A stretch of DNA of 64,000 nucleotides from Oceanobacter kriegii DSM 6294 (GTDB lineage Bacteria; Pseudomonadota; Gammaproteobacteria; Pseudomonadales; Oceanobacteraceae): assembly GCF_000422845.1 (NCBI RefSeq), contig NZ_KE383931.1:563366-627365 (forward strand). The letters are read 5' to 3'. How positions within the stretch are numbered: the first letter of the stretch is position 1; each line of letters starts with the position of its first letter. The position numbers were made by a program, and so were the translations under genes. Shown here in pieces: positions 53,257-60,648 of this stretch. The notes under the pieces were generated by a model. It saw nothing but the letters and a program-made list of their open reading frames with translations. It was not told the origin of the DNA and did not search any database.

Positions 53257-54845
53257 CAGCTCTTGTTCTCCAGGCTAACGCCATTGGCGGTGACAGGAAT
53301 CATCAGGCTAAACACCGAACCACTGGCCGACGACTGCGCCCGAATATCACCATGATGCGCCTGCACAATGGCTTTGGCGATGGCAAGCCCCAGCCCCATG
53401 CCTTCCGCACGTGGCTTGAAGCGCACAAAACGTTCGAAGATGTGCTGCAAATCCGCTGGCGAAATCCCCTCACCTTCGTCCACCACCTGAATCTGATAAT
53501 ACTCGCCGGTTTGGGTATCGGATCTCGACAGGCTAAGGGTTACCCGGCCTTCCAGCGGTGAATACTTGGTGGCGTTGTCCATCAAAATCGCCACTGCTTG
53601 CTGCAAACGCTGCTCGTCCGCCATCGCCAGACACTCGTTCAACTGCGGTGCAATTTCCAGATCAAACTGACGCTTGGGCATCAAACGCTGCCAGTGTCGG
53701 CACTGGTTCTGTACCAATTCCGCCAGATTCACCGGCGCAAGATGCAAGCGCAGCTCGCTCATCTCCGCCCTGGCCAGCAGCAACAAATCGTCGACCAAAC
53801 GGCTGAGACCAACGGCTTGCTCCAGAATGATGTTCAGCGTTTCCCGGTAAACCGCCTCGTCTCCGGTTTGCTGGCGCAAGGTCACCTGAGCCTCACCTCT
53901 AATGACCGTTAGAGGGGTGCGAAGCTCATGGGACACATCGGCAATAAACTGCTTACGACGGGCATCCAGCATGGTCAGCTGATGATTGGCCTCGGTCAGC
54001 TCGCGGGTGCGCTGCTCCACTTCAAATTGCAGCTGCTGGTTTTGCTGCTCTTGCTGTTGCTCGTGCTCCGCCAACCGGGTAGCCAGCTGGTTCAGTGACT
54101 GCACCAGAGAGTCGAACTCACTATCGAGGTTTTCCGGCAAACGGGTTTTGTAATCGCCGGAAGCAATCAGGCGGGTGCCAGTGGTGATTTCACTTAACGG
54201 CTGATACAGCTGGTTAAACAGCCAGAAGCAGCCAAACACAATAAATGGGCCGACCAATACGCCGAGCAAAATGGTGAACCACACCAGCGCGGTGTTGAGC
54301 GTATCGATACGGGCGTTGGTAGCCGACACCATACGGCTCTGACGGGTAACCGCTGCGTTAATGGCTTCGCGGAACTGGTTATCGATGGTGACTTCCAGCA
54401 GCTGCTGGAAGCGTGCCCGCTGGCTTAATGGAGTTTGGTCATTTTCAGCAATGATGGCCCGAAACTCCGTGATGATTGCTTGCAGCAAGGCTTCGAGTTC
54501 GTCGGTGTCTTCCACACTGCCCTGGGTGAGTTGTTCGCCCAGGGCTTGCCGCTGTTCGATCTCCAGCTCCCGGATGATTCGCAACGACTGGTCAATCAAC
54601 TCCTGCTTGCGGCGCACCAACGCCTGGTTGGCATTGCGGCCGAAAATCAGCTCATCGGTAAGCTGCTTGAATAATCGATAGGAAATACTCGAAAGCTGCT
54701 GGTGCTCTGCCAGCAGGCTCTGCGCCACCATGCTTTGCTTGAGGTTTTCACGAGTGATATGCGCCGACACCGCCACGCCAGCCAGGGCTATGATCAGCAC
54801 CGCCGCCGACAGAAAACCGAACAAAAACAGCTTTTTCTTGAACAT
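53256..54845 (-). CDS. membrane sensor histidine kinase
   Basis: A 529-residue kinase with an N-terminal helix (about 6-28), a periplasmic helical sensor region of about 155 residues, a second helix (about 186-213), HAMP (about 214-265), a coiled coil, HisKA with His306 (FIADVSHELRTPLT) and HATPase with N, G1 (DEGEGI) and G2 (GMGLGLA) boxes. The sensor domain is of the four-helix type and gives no ligand clue. It lies upstream of its regulator gene, the reverse of the usual order. Confidence 0.93.
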   Translation of the reverse strand: MFKKKLFLFGFLSAAVLIIALAGVAVSAHITRENLKQSMVAQSLLAEHQQLSSISYRLFKQLTDELIFGRNANQALVRRKQELIDQSLRIIRELEIEQRQALGEQLTQGSVEDTDELEALLQAIITEFRAIIAENDQTPLSQRARFQQLLEVTIDNQFREAINAAVTRQSRMVSATNARIDTLNTALVWFTILLGVLVGPFIVFGCFWLFNQLYQPLSEITTGTRLIASGDYKTRLPENLDSEFDSLVQSLNQLATRLAEHEQQQEQQNQQLQFEVEQRTRELTEANHQLTMLDARRKQFIADVSHELRTPLTVIRGEAQVTLRQQTGDEAVYRETLNIILEQAVGLSRLVDDLLLLARAEMSELRLHLAPVNLAELVQNQCRHWQRLMPKRQFDLEIAPQLNECLAMADEQRLQQAVAILMDNATKYSPLEGRVTLSLSRSDTQTGEYYQIQVVDEGEGISPADLQHIFERFVRFKPRAEGMGLGLAIAKAIVQAHHGDIRAQSSASGSVFSLMIPVTANGVSLENKS

Positions 54846-55112
54846 GCATCACCCGTATAACCGACCGTAACACCAACCGCAATTGAGACGTTATTTCAGG
54901 TGATCAGTATATCGGTTTTAACGGAGAAGTTGTTTTGGTGCTCACCACTCCTACAAGGATTCCATGTAGGAGTGAATTTATTCACGCAACTCTTTCAGAT
55001 TGGGCAGCGGTACATCACAGCGATTACGGCTCCACCGAGCTATTCACCGGGCTATGCACCAAAGCCGCTGAGCCCATGCCGACCACAACCTCCTCCACCA
55101 CTCGGCTCGGCA
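54846..55112. other. gap between the kinase and the IS
   Basis: 267 bases with a short inverted repeat around 54946-54974 (CTCCTACA...TGTAGGAG), related to the REP motif. The sequence next to the IS (55020-55112) does not encode the missing LysR N-terminus, so the insertion was accompanied by loss of DNA. No gene is supported. Confidence 0.5.
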
Positions 55113-55189
55113 TGTAACCCTCCCCAAAAACTAAGCCATTCATAACTGGAGATTTTCCGGGATAATCAACGCACCAAGGAGATCATCTC

Positions 55190-55492
55190 ATGCGTAAATC
55201 CCGTTTCACTGAAAGCCAGATCATCACCATTCTGAAAGCCGTCGAAGCCGGTCGAACCGTCAAGGACGTGTGCCGTGAATACGGTGTTTCCGAAGCCACG
55301 TATTACAACTGGAAAAGCAAATACAGCGGTATGGAAGCTTCTGATATCAAACGGATGAAAGACATGGAGTCCGAGCTTTCCCAGCTCAAACGCATGTATG
55401 CGGACCTGGCTTTGGAAAACCGAGCACTCAAGGATGTAATTGAAAAAAGCTTTAACGCCCGCAGAGAAACGCTTGCTGGTCGATGCCCTTAA
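55190..55492 (+). CDS. IS3-family transposase OrfA
   Basis: A 100-residue protein with the helix-turn-helix of IS3 OrfA (RKSRFTESQIITILKAVEAG, then VCREYGVSEATYYNWKSKY) and the leucine-zipper helix (LSQLKRMYADLALENRALKD). Family members usually end DVIEKKL; here the frame continues for 14 residues (SFNARRETLAGRCP) because the A run at 55443-55448 has six bases where seven would restore the usual end. Confidence 0.92.
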   Translation: MRKSRFTESQIITILKAVEAGRTVKDVCREYGVSEATYYNWKSKYSGMEASDIKRMKDMESELSQLKRMYADLALENRALKDVIEKSFNARRETLAGRCP

Positions 55493-56285
55493 AGACGAGC
55501 ATCAACTCAGCGAGCGTTGCAGTTGCCGAGCTTTGAATATCGCCCGAAGCACCTACCACTATCGTCCCGATCCACATCGGGATGATGCGGTCATTGAGGC
55601 TTTGCAAAGTGTCGCGGAGAGATATCCGAGATACGGCTTCCGCAAACTCTTCGTGAAATTGCGGAAGCTCGGACATCCCTGGAATCACAAGCGGGTGTAT
55701 CGGATCTATTGTCAGCTCAAGCTGAACTTGCGACGTAAAGGCAAGCAGCGATTGCCAAATAGATACCCACAACCGCTGGCAGTGCCTGAAGCTGAAAATC
55801 GTAGCTGGTCGATGGACTTTATGAGCGATGCGCTCAAATGCGGACGGCGGTTCAGGACGTTCAACGTCGTCGATGACTTCAATCGAGAAATACTCGGCAT
55901 TGAAGTCGATTTGAACCTTCCCTCCAGGCGGGTAATCCGTACATTGGATAGAATTGCCGAATGGCGAGGCTATCCTGCTCAAATCCGCATGGACAGTGGG
56001 CCCGAATTTACGGCACTGGTGCTAGCAGAATGGGCTGAAGAGCATGGCGTGAAGCTGGAATTTATCAAACCGGGTAAGCCGACCCAGAATGGCTACGTAG
56101 AACGGTTCAACCGAACCTACAGAACAGAAATACTGGATTATTATCTCTTCAGCGACCTGGACGAAGTCAGAGACATTACCAGCCGTTGGATGAGAGAGTA
56201 CAACGAAGAACGACCACACGAATCACTCGGAGATATGACGCCAAGCGAGTATCGTGAACAAGCAACCTTCCCGGAGAAACTCTAA
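55440..56285 (+). CDS. IS3-family transposase OrfB (DDE integrase)
   Basis: A 281-residue rve-type integrase with the DDE set: WSMDFMSDALKCGRRFR (first Asp), RMDSGPEFTA (second Asp) and NGYVERFNRTYR (Glu). The N-terminal HTH_21 region is present. The open frame begins at a TTG. Normally OrfB is made as an OrfAB fusion by -1 frameshifting, but here orfB is in the +1 frame relative to orfA, so the fusion would need a different slip. Confidence 0.92.
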   Translation: MKKALTPAEKRLLVDALKDEHQLSERCSCRALNIARSTYHYRPDPHRDDAVIEALQSVAERYPRYGFRKLFVKLRKLGHPWNHKRVYRIYCQLKLNLRRKGKQRLPNRYPQPLAVPEAENRSWSMDFMSDALKCGRRFRTFNVVDDFNREILGIEVDLNLPSRRVIRTLDRIAEWRGYPAQIRMDSGPEFTALVLAEWAEEHGVKLEFIKPGKPTQNGYVERFNRTYRTEILDYYLFSDLDEVRDITSRWMREYNEERPHESLGDMTPSEYREQATFPEKL

Positions 56286-56317
56286 TAATGAGTGGCACTA
56301 ATCAGGGGAGGGTTACA

Positions 56318-56884
56318 GGCACTCACGACCAATACGCCAGCCACACCCTCGCGCCGATTCTGCAGGCGTTTATCCTCAGTTATCCGGAAGCCGAACTGGA
56401 AGTGTTCTGTGACCACCGCCCCGACCGATTGGTCGATATGCTGGAAGGCGGCAAGCTGGATTTGGCGATGGTGGAAATGCTGGCAGGCACGGACGAAGGC
56501 GTACGCCTGAGAAGGGATGACCTGGTGTGGATAAAAGCTCGTGACCACAGCCTGAACATGGACCCGGTGCTACCCCTGGCAGTATTCGACGAAGGCTGTT
56601 ACCACCGCCGCTCCGGCTGCCGAGCGCTGGATAAACACGACATACCATGGCGAGTGGCCTTCACCAGCCAAAGCCGCACCAGCATACTGGCAGCCGTTAG
56701 AGCCGGGATCGGCGTAGCCATTATTCCCCGCCATACACTGGAAGATGACCTCGAAATCATCGCCGATGTGTTACCAACCCTACCGGACACCGAAGTCACC
56801 CTGTTTACCGCCCGAAAAACCAACGAGGCCACCAAAAGGCTGGAGCAGACGATAGTGGAAAGTCCGCAGTTTGGGTTGAGCTAG
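56318..56884 (+). pseudogene. LysR regulator truncated by the IS
   Basis: The effector domain of a LysR-type regulator, about 188 residues from GTHDQYASHTLAPILQAF to the stop at 56884. The helix-turn-helix half is absent: the IS lies at its 5' edge and the DNA on the other side is not the missing part. Without a DNA-binding domain it is not functional. YoeB ends inside its last codons on the other strand. Confidence 0.85.
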
Positions 56885-57144
56885 TAATGATAACGGCAAG
56901 AAATTACCGTAATTGCTGTATCGTCAATGGCGTACACCAAGCGATTGGTATCATCAATTCTACGAGACCAGAAGCCCGACAGGTTTTCTTTAAGAGGCTC
57001 TGGTTTTCCTATTCCATCAAACGGCGAACGCTGAACATCGCTAATGAGCTTATTGATACGTTTCAGGATCTTCTCGTCCTGATTCTGCCAATAGACGTAA
57101 CTGTCCCAGGCTTCATCAGTCCAAGATAACAGCCGATTACTCAT
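56881..57144 (-). CDS. yoeB: YoeB/Txe family toxin, ribosome-dependent mRNA interferase
   Basis: An 87-residue RelE-fold toxin. LLSWTDEAWDSYVYWQNQDEK, KPEPLKENLSGFWSRRIDDTNRLVY (with the catalytic Glu and Arg) and the C-terminal SCRYHY (catalytic His and Tyr) are the full YoeB signature. It cuts mRNA in the ribosomal A site. The ATG at 57144 overlaps the antitoxin stop by eight bases. The stop codon overlaps the end of the LysR pseudogene. Confidence 0.95.
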   Translation of the reverse strand: MSNRLLSWTDEAWDSYVYWQNQDEKILKRINKLISDVQRSPFDGIGKPEPLKENLSGFWSRRIDDTNRLVYAIDDTAITVISCRYHY

Positions 57145-57391
57145 CAATGAGTTCTCGCTGAGTCGTTTTGCCCTTTTTATACTGCTCTATTGAACGGTTT
57201 AAATGCTCAGCATTTGCTGGTGAACGTAATAGATGAACCGTTTCCATAAGGCTGTTGTAGTAGTCCAATGACATCACAACGGCATCCTCGGAATCCCGGC
57301 GAGTAATTACCGTAGTATCCGCATCGTTGATGACGTTATCCAAAACAGACTTGAGATTGTTACGAGCTTCAGTGAAAGAGACAATTCTCAT
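57137..57391 (-). CDS. yefM: YefM/Phd family antitoxin
   Basis: An 84-residue antitoxin that binds YoeB and represses the operon. MRIVSFTEARNNLKSVLDNVINDADTTVITRR is the Phd/YefM DNA-binding and dimerisation part, and the disordered C-terminus (about 58-84) wraps the toxin. The start at 57391 gives the family N-terminus; the frame runs further up to 57502 through the operator. Overlap with yoeB gives the usual coupling. Confidence 0.95.
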   Translation of the reverse strand: MRIVSFTEARNNLKSVLDNVINDADTTVITRRDSEDAVVMSLDYYNSLMETVHLLRSPANAEHLNRSIEQYKKGKTTQRELIDE

Positions 57392-57401
57392 GTCGACACC
57401 C

Positions 57402-57427
57402 GACTTGTACATTATAGAGGACAAGTC
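57402..57427 (-). promoter_or_regulatory. yefM-yoeB operator candidate
   Basis: Inverted repeat GACTTGT-12 bp-ACAAGTC just upstream of the yefM start, containing TTGTACATTATA, close to the TGTACA motif bound by YefM. Confidence 0.6.
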
Positions 57428-57650
57428 TAGCTTAAGAACACAAACATGTACAAGATACCGTACATCGATCTGTTTCTCGCAGCCAAGGCCCTGCAGACGC
57501 ACTGCCTGTGCTGCGTGGTTTTCCCGCTCGGCCCTGAGAGCTTGGAGTCATCTTGTTAACTGTCTGAAAACCACCAAAGCCATGCATGGCAGGAGCGAAC
57601 CATAATGGAGAGCCCTCAGTTTGGGAGTTGGGTAACAGGGGAGACGGTTG

Positions 57651-57712
57651 GGTTAACGCCAACCATCAGCGGCGCGCGCCTTTGGCGCGTCCGCTGCATG
57701 GTTTTGTTAAAC
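57651..57712 (-). repeat. attC recombination site of an integron cassette (downstream of the TIR-DnaJ gene)
   Basis: 62 bp. On the minus strand it begins GTTTAAC (perfect RYYYAAC) and ends GTTAACC, with arms AACCATGCAGCGG and CCGCTGATGGTT and a GGCGCG/CGCGCC inner stem around AAA. The imperfect two-stem layout with an extra base in one arm is that of attC. The rest of the 379-base gap (57392-57650) holds the yefM operator and unassigned sequence. Confidence 0.8.
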
Positions 57713-57770
57713 ATTCCTGCATTTATTTCTTGATGATTTATCGACGATATTACATAAATTTTCTCGCTTC

Positions 57771-58751
57771 TTATCCCGGTCCTATCTGAACATAACATAT
57801 AAGATCACCAACACTTTCTCCTCGCACACTAGGGAGCCCTTTTCCTCGCAGTCTGAGTTTCTTGCCTGAGTGGAAATTTGGTGGAATCTTTACTTTGGCA
57901 AGGCCAAACAAAGTCGGAACAGTTAGCTCTCCTCCATTTTCAGCCAAAGCGTAACTCAAATATATTTTGGTGAAGAGGTTATTCTCCGAACGAGTGAAGG
58001 TTGGGTGGGATCGAACTTGCACATTTAAGTATAGATCGCCGATCTGATGTTGCGCGGAATGCCCCTCTCCCTTGAGGCGTATACGATCGCCGGTATCAAC
58101 ACCTGCAGGTATTTTCACATTTAGAGCTTTTGGCACCAAAACACTACCTTTGCCATTGCATTTATTACACGGAATCAAGTCCTTATTAACCGAATATCGA
58201 TTACCACCGCCCCCGCAGTGCTCACACATTCCACGAAATGACCCTTTAATTATTTCAGTCGTTCCTTTTGCGGCATCTTCTAAATTAATTTCGACAAGAT
58301 AGTAACAGTCAAGTAATGATGCCTGGACATCTGACTCTGACGCCGATATGACCTTTTGAGGCGCTGGAACAAGCTTGCTTATACTTTTTATGAGACGAGC
58401 GTAACAATCTGCTTTTTCACCTTTTTCCCAATCATAAAAATTCTCGGTATGAATATTATTAAATCGAAAAGGCAACTGCACGTCTTCGACAGCGACTGGT
58501 ACAAGCTTATTTTGGTCACGCGCATAACTTGCTTCGTCCCTTATATATGTCGAATTTATGGAGCGTTTAGACCAAATAACAATCACACACTGACACCCAT
58601 TGAGTGCTTCAAGAATCACTTCATCAAAACGCTCACCTGCATGAATTTTTGGATCCCACCACACAGACCATCCGTGAACCTCTAACAGCTCTGCGAATTT
58701 TTGTGCAATGTGTTGCTCTTCTCGCTTATAACTTATAAATATTTCTGCCAT
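57771..58751 (-). CDS. TIR domain fused to a DnaJ C-terminal (Hsp40 substrate-binding) module
   Basis: A 326-residue protein. Residues 1-130 are a TIR domain (EIFISYKREEQHIAQ, WWDPKIHAGERFD), with Glu73 in STYIRDE at the position of the NADase catalytic glutamate. Residues 150-326 are DnaJ CTD I and II, ending RLRGKGLPSVRGESVGDL, plus half a zinc finger: Cys176/179 and Cys195/198, one metal centre instead of two. There is no J domain and no dimerisation tail. The gene is an integron cassette with attC sites on both sides. A TIR NADase controlled by a chaperone-like sensor is the natural hypothesis. I know of no described system with this fusion. Confidence 0.88.
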   Translation of the reverse strand: MAEIFISYKREEQHIAQKFAELLEVHGWSVWWDPKIHAGERFDEVILEALNGCQCVIVIWSKRSINSTYIRDEASYARDQNKLVPVAVEDVQLPFRFNNIHTENFYDWEKGEKADCYARLIKSISKLVPAPQKVISASESDVQASLLDCYYLVEINLEDAAKGTTEIIKGSFRGMCEHCGGGGNRYSVNKDLIPCNKCNGKGSVLVPKALNVKIPAGVDTGDRIRLKGEGHSAQHQIGDLYLNVQVRSHPTFTRSENNLFTKIYLSYALAENGGELTVPTLFGLAKVKIPPNFHSGKKLRLRGKGLPSVRGESVGDLICYVQIGPG

Positions 58752-58776
58752 ATAATCTTGTAGGGATCTGTGATTA

Positions 58777-58868
58777 GTTTAACACCAGCCATACCCGTGG
58801 TAAAAAGCTGCAGAGGGAGAAACGACCGGCGCAGCTTTTAGACGTCCGAGTTTATGGCATTGTTATAC
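58777..58868 (-). repeat. attC recombination site (between TIR and TIR-DnaJ cassettes)
   Basis: 92 bp. On the minus strand GTATAACAATGCCA pairs with TGGC..GTGTTAAAC; the latter ends in a perfect core GTTAAAC (GTTRRRY). The inner stem AAAAGCTGC/GCAGCTTTT is exact. It starts two bases after the TIR gene stop and ends 26 bases before the TIR-DnaJ start. Confidence 0.85.
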
Positions 58869-58869
58869 C

Positions 58870-59277
58870 TTAGCTTTCATCGACTGCTTTTTTAATGGCA
58901 GCGAATGTGAATGACATTGCCCATGTTGCTCCAACACCGTAGAGCGCATCTGGAGTTGTATTGGATCTATTGGTTTTTACAGCGATAATCTTTTTTCCGG
59001 TTTCAACAGCTTTGTTTATTTCCCACTCAACCCACGCACTTTTATGGGTTTCCTCGCCAACAATGCAAAGCAAGTGAGTAGCTTGAGATATTTTTTGAGA
59101 TATGACCCGCCTAATTGGTCCAGCTTGAGTACTATTTACAGGAACTGTTACTGAACCATCATAGAATTCGAAATCAAATAAATCATTTTTATCCCAAGCA
59201 ACGAGCAAATTTTTATAGCGTTTGTCAGTTTTATATGCATAGCTTATGAATATGTCTTTTTTCCATCCAAATATCAT
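58870..59277 (-). CDS. ThsB-like TIR-domain protein (DUF1863 type)
   Basis: A 135-residue stand-alone TIR-like protein. KDIFISYAYKTDKRYKNLL, then WDKNDLFDFEFYDGSV, then IRRVISQKISQATHLLCIVG and ETHKSAWVEWEINKAV match the family of Thoeris ThsB, with Glu86 the likely catalytic residue. ThsB proteins make cyclic ADP-ribose-type signals on phage infection. It starts one base after the SLATT gene stop, so the two form an operon within one cassette. No ThsA (SIR2-SLOG) is present. Confidence 0.88.
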   Translation of the reverse strand: MIFGWKKDIFISYAYKTDKRYKNLLVAWDKNDLFDFEFYDGSVTVPVNSTQAGPIRRVISQKISQATHLLCIVGEETHKSAWVEWEINKAVETGKKIIAVKTNRSNTTPDALYGVGATWAMSFTFAAIKKAVDES

Positions 59278-59278
59278 T

Positions 59279-59740
59279 TTAAGGATTCCTTTTTGGCTTT
59301 TCTGACTCTGGTGGATTCATCATGTATTGAGCCCAGTTCGTATTTTCTTTGGAAACCAATGTCTCCACTCGCTGAACCAGTAGATTTAAATTGTCTTGAT
59401 CTTCGCTGTCGTATGGTTCCGAATTTGTTAAAAAGAGGAATTTTTCTTTCTTTAGCGATTCACACGTTGTCCTGTATTGAATCCAATCTTCGTTCCATTG
59501 ATAGAGGCCTTGGGCAGCAGTAATAATTGCGATTATGACACCTAGTCCTCCTATAGCTATTTTTAGATCTTCTGTATCATTAGCAATCATTCCCGCCAAG
59601 AATGGAATTAAAGCAGCGCAAAAGAATTCAACCAAACGTAACCGCTTGTACCACTTTTGTGCAGATTGGCTTTTATTGTCGTACCAAGAAATCTGATCTT
59701 CGAGACGATCTTTAATGTATTCGTCAGCGTTCAATTTCAC
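59279..59740 (-). CDS. SLATT/DUF4231-type two-helix membrane protein
   Basis: A 153-residue protein. An amphipathic N-terminus (about 1-33), two membrane helices (about 36-54 FFCAALIPFLAGMIA and 60-80 IAIGGLGVIIAIITAAQGL) and a soluble helical C-terminus (YQWNEDWIQYRTTCESLKKEKFLFL) are the SLATT/DUF4231 plan. SLATT proteins are predicted pore-forming effectors in nucleotide-signal immune systems. With the TIR partner this suggests a two-gene abortive-infection unit: TIR makes the signal, SLATT breaches the membrane. Confidence 0.83.
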   Translation of the reverse strand: MKLNADEYIKDRLEDQISWYDNKSQSAQKWYKRLRLVEFFCAALIPFLAGMIANDTEDLKIAIGGLGVIIAIITAAQGLYQWNEDWIQYRTTCESLKKEKFLFLTNSEPYDSEDQDNLNLLVQRVETLVSKENTNWAQYMMNPPESEKPKRNP

Positions 59741-59747
59741 GCTCCTG

Positions 59748-59825
59748 ATGTAACGCCCAGTGCAGCGGGCAAATTGTAGCGACGAAGGAGCGGAAATTTG
59801 GTCCGCCTGCCGCTGCTTGTTAATA
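59748..59825 (-). repeat. attC recombination site (between HEPN-like and SLATT-TIR cassettes)
   Basis: 78 bp. On the minus strand TATTAACAAGCAGCGGC pairs with GCCCGCTGCACTGGGCGTTACAT; it begins with TTAACAA and ends GGGCGTTA, the pattern of VCR-like attC. Central bases ACCAAATTTCCGCTC...CTACAATTTG form the inner part. It follows the HEPN-like stop by three bases. Confidence 0.78.
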
Positions 59826-59827
59826 GC

Positions 59828-60271
59828 CTACACACTAGGGTTGGCAAAAAAGGCTGACAGCATAAGGTGAATTGCATTTTCAGCCTCTTCCTTAAGCTCC
59901 GTTCTAGAGCCCCACTGTTGATCCACAGTTATCGCTGGCTCTTCAGGGCGGAGATGGATGATGCGATTCCTCCGCAGCCTTAAAGCTTGGTACTCTGAAC
60001 CAAGTCCTTGCGACTCTAGCAGTTCCTTTGCACTACCCTTAAATCCTGGGGCTTCAACTTCAATAAGCTGGGCATCAATTACGGTAAAGGCAAGCACGAT
60101 TGCTGCAATCCATGCTCCAGCGCAATAACAAGACTGAACTTCACCTATAAGCGCCGAAGCTTGCTCACTGACCAAATAGGAGCCTGATTCCTCGAATTCT
60201 AATAGCAGACCTTCAAACCACTCTCTCCGTGAATTCCATGAATCTTCGGTCGGCTGCACAAGGTATTCCAT
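59828..60271 (-). CDS. HEPN-like cassette protein of unknown function
   Basis: A 147-residue helical protein. RLRRNRIIH places Arg101 and His106 in an RX4H arrangement typical of HEPN nuclease or nucleotidyl-transferase-partner domains, within helices of the right spacing. The preceding segment CAGAWIAAIVLAFTVIDAQLIE resembles the first long HEPN helix. The family is not otherwise recognised. It is a single-gene cassette bounded by attC-type sites. A toxin or defence role is inferred from motif and context only. Confidence 0.65.
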   Translation of the reverse strand: MEYLVQPTEDSWNSRREWFEGLLLEFEESGSYLVSEQASALIGEVQSCYCAGAWIAAIVLAFTVIDAQLIEVEAPGFKGSAKELLESQGLGSEYQALRLRRNRIIHLRPEEPAITVDQQWGSRTELKEEAENAIHLMLSAFFANPSV

Positions 60272-60274
60272 AGC

Positions 60275-60370
60275 TATTAACAGCTTTATTTCTGCGCATG
60301 CGCGTTTTGTCGATGACGTAAATTGTTGTGAATCAAAATTAACTCTCTGATTTTTAAAGCTGTTTTTAAT
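60275..60370 (-). repeat. possible fourth attC or array-end site
   Basis: Exact 10-bp inverted arms AACAGCTTTA (60279-60288) and TAAAGCTGTT (60355-60364) with TATTAAC at one edge, immediately before the HEPN-like start codon, where the preceding cassette's attC is expected. The core at the other edge (TAAAAAC) is atypical. Confidence 0.5.
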
Positions 60371-60648
60371 TCTTTCCAGCCGTACACACCCGACTAAACA
60401 CGCATGCGCGTTTTTCCATCCTTGATGGCACGCAAAGCAGTCTCTCCACTTTTGCCAACCACTCTAATTTCAGCCACTTACGCTAACAGCTGCTGGAAAA
60501 ACGAGCAACCCGATACAGGATAAACAGGGACAAAACACGCATGCTTTAGCCTGCCCCATTGACACACTGTTCATTCACACAGTTCTTCCAGGAGGAGCAG
60601 AAACATGAGCATAGGCCCACTGGATCGGCTTTCAATTTAACGAATAGG
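60371..60648. other. non-coding tail of the cassette array
   Basis: No gene of normal size. CGCATGCG-containing motifs recur at 60297, 60406 and partly at 60539, two of them followed by CGTTTT. At 60605-60640 an 11-codon ORF (MSIGPLDRLSI) has a strong AGGAGG nine bases upstream, which looks like the cut-off start of a lost gene. Confidence 0.5.

Larger units (their letters stand above)
55113..56317 (+). mobile_element. IS3-family insertion sequence, IS407-group-like, 1205 bp
   Basis: Terminal inverted repeats start TGTAACCCTCCCC at both ends, and the flanks carry the same four bases GGCA (55109-55112 and 56318-56321), the target duplication size of the IS407/IS51 group. It contains overlapping orfA and orfB. 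A solo end of a near-identical copy lies at 43125-43170. Confidence 0.93.

Noticed and set aside
55125-55190. Possible LysR N-terminus joined to the remnant across the IS
   Set aside because: None of the three forward frames left of the IS gives LysR helix-turn-helix sequence, so the two sides are not halves of one gene.
57432-57662. 76-codon minus-strand ORF between attC and yefM
   Set aside because: It begins inside the attC site and runs into the yefM operator; Pro/Ser/Gly-rich with no ribosome site.
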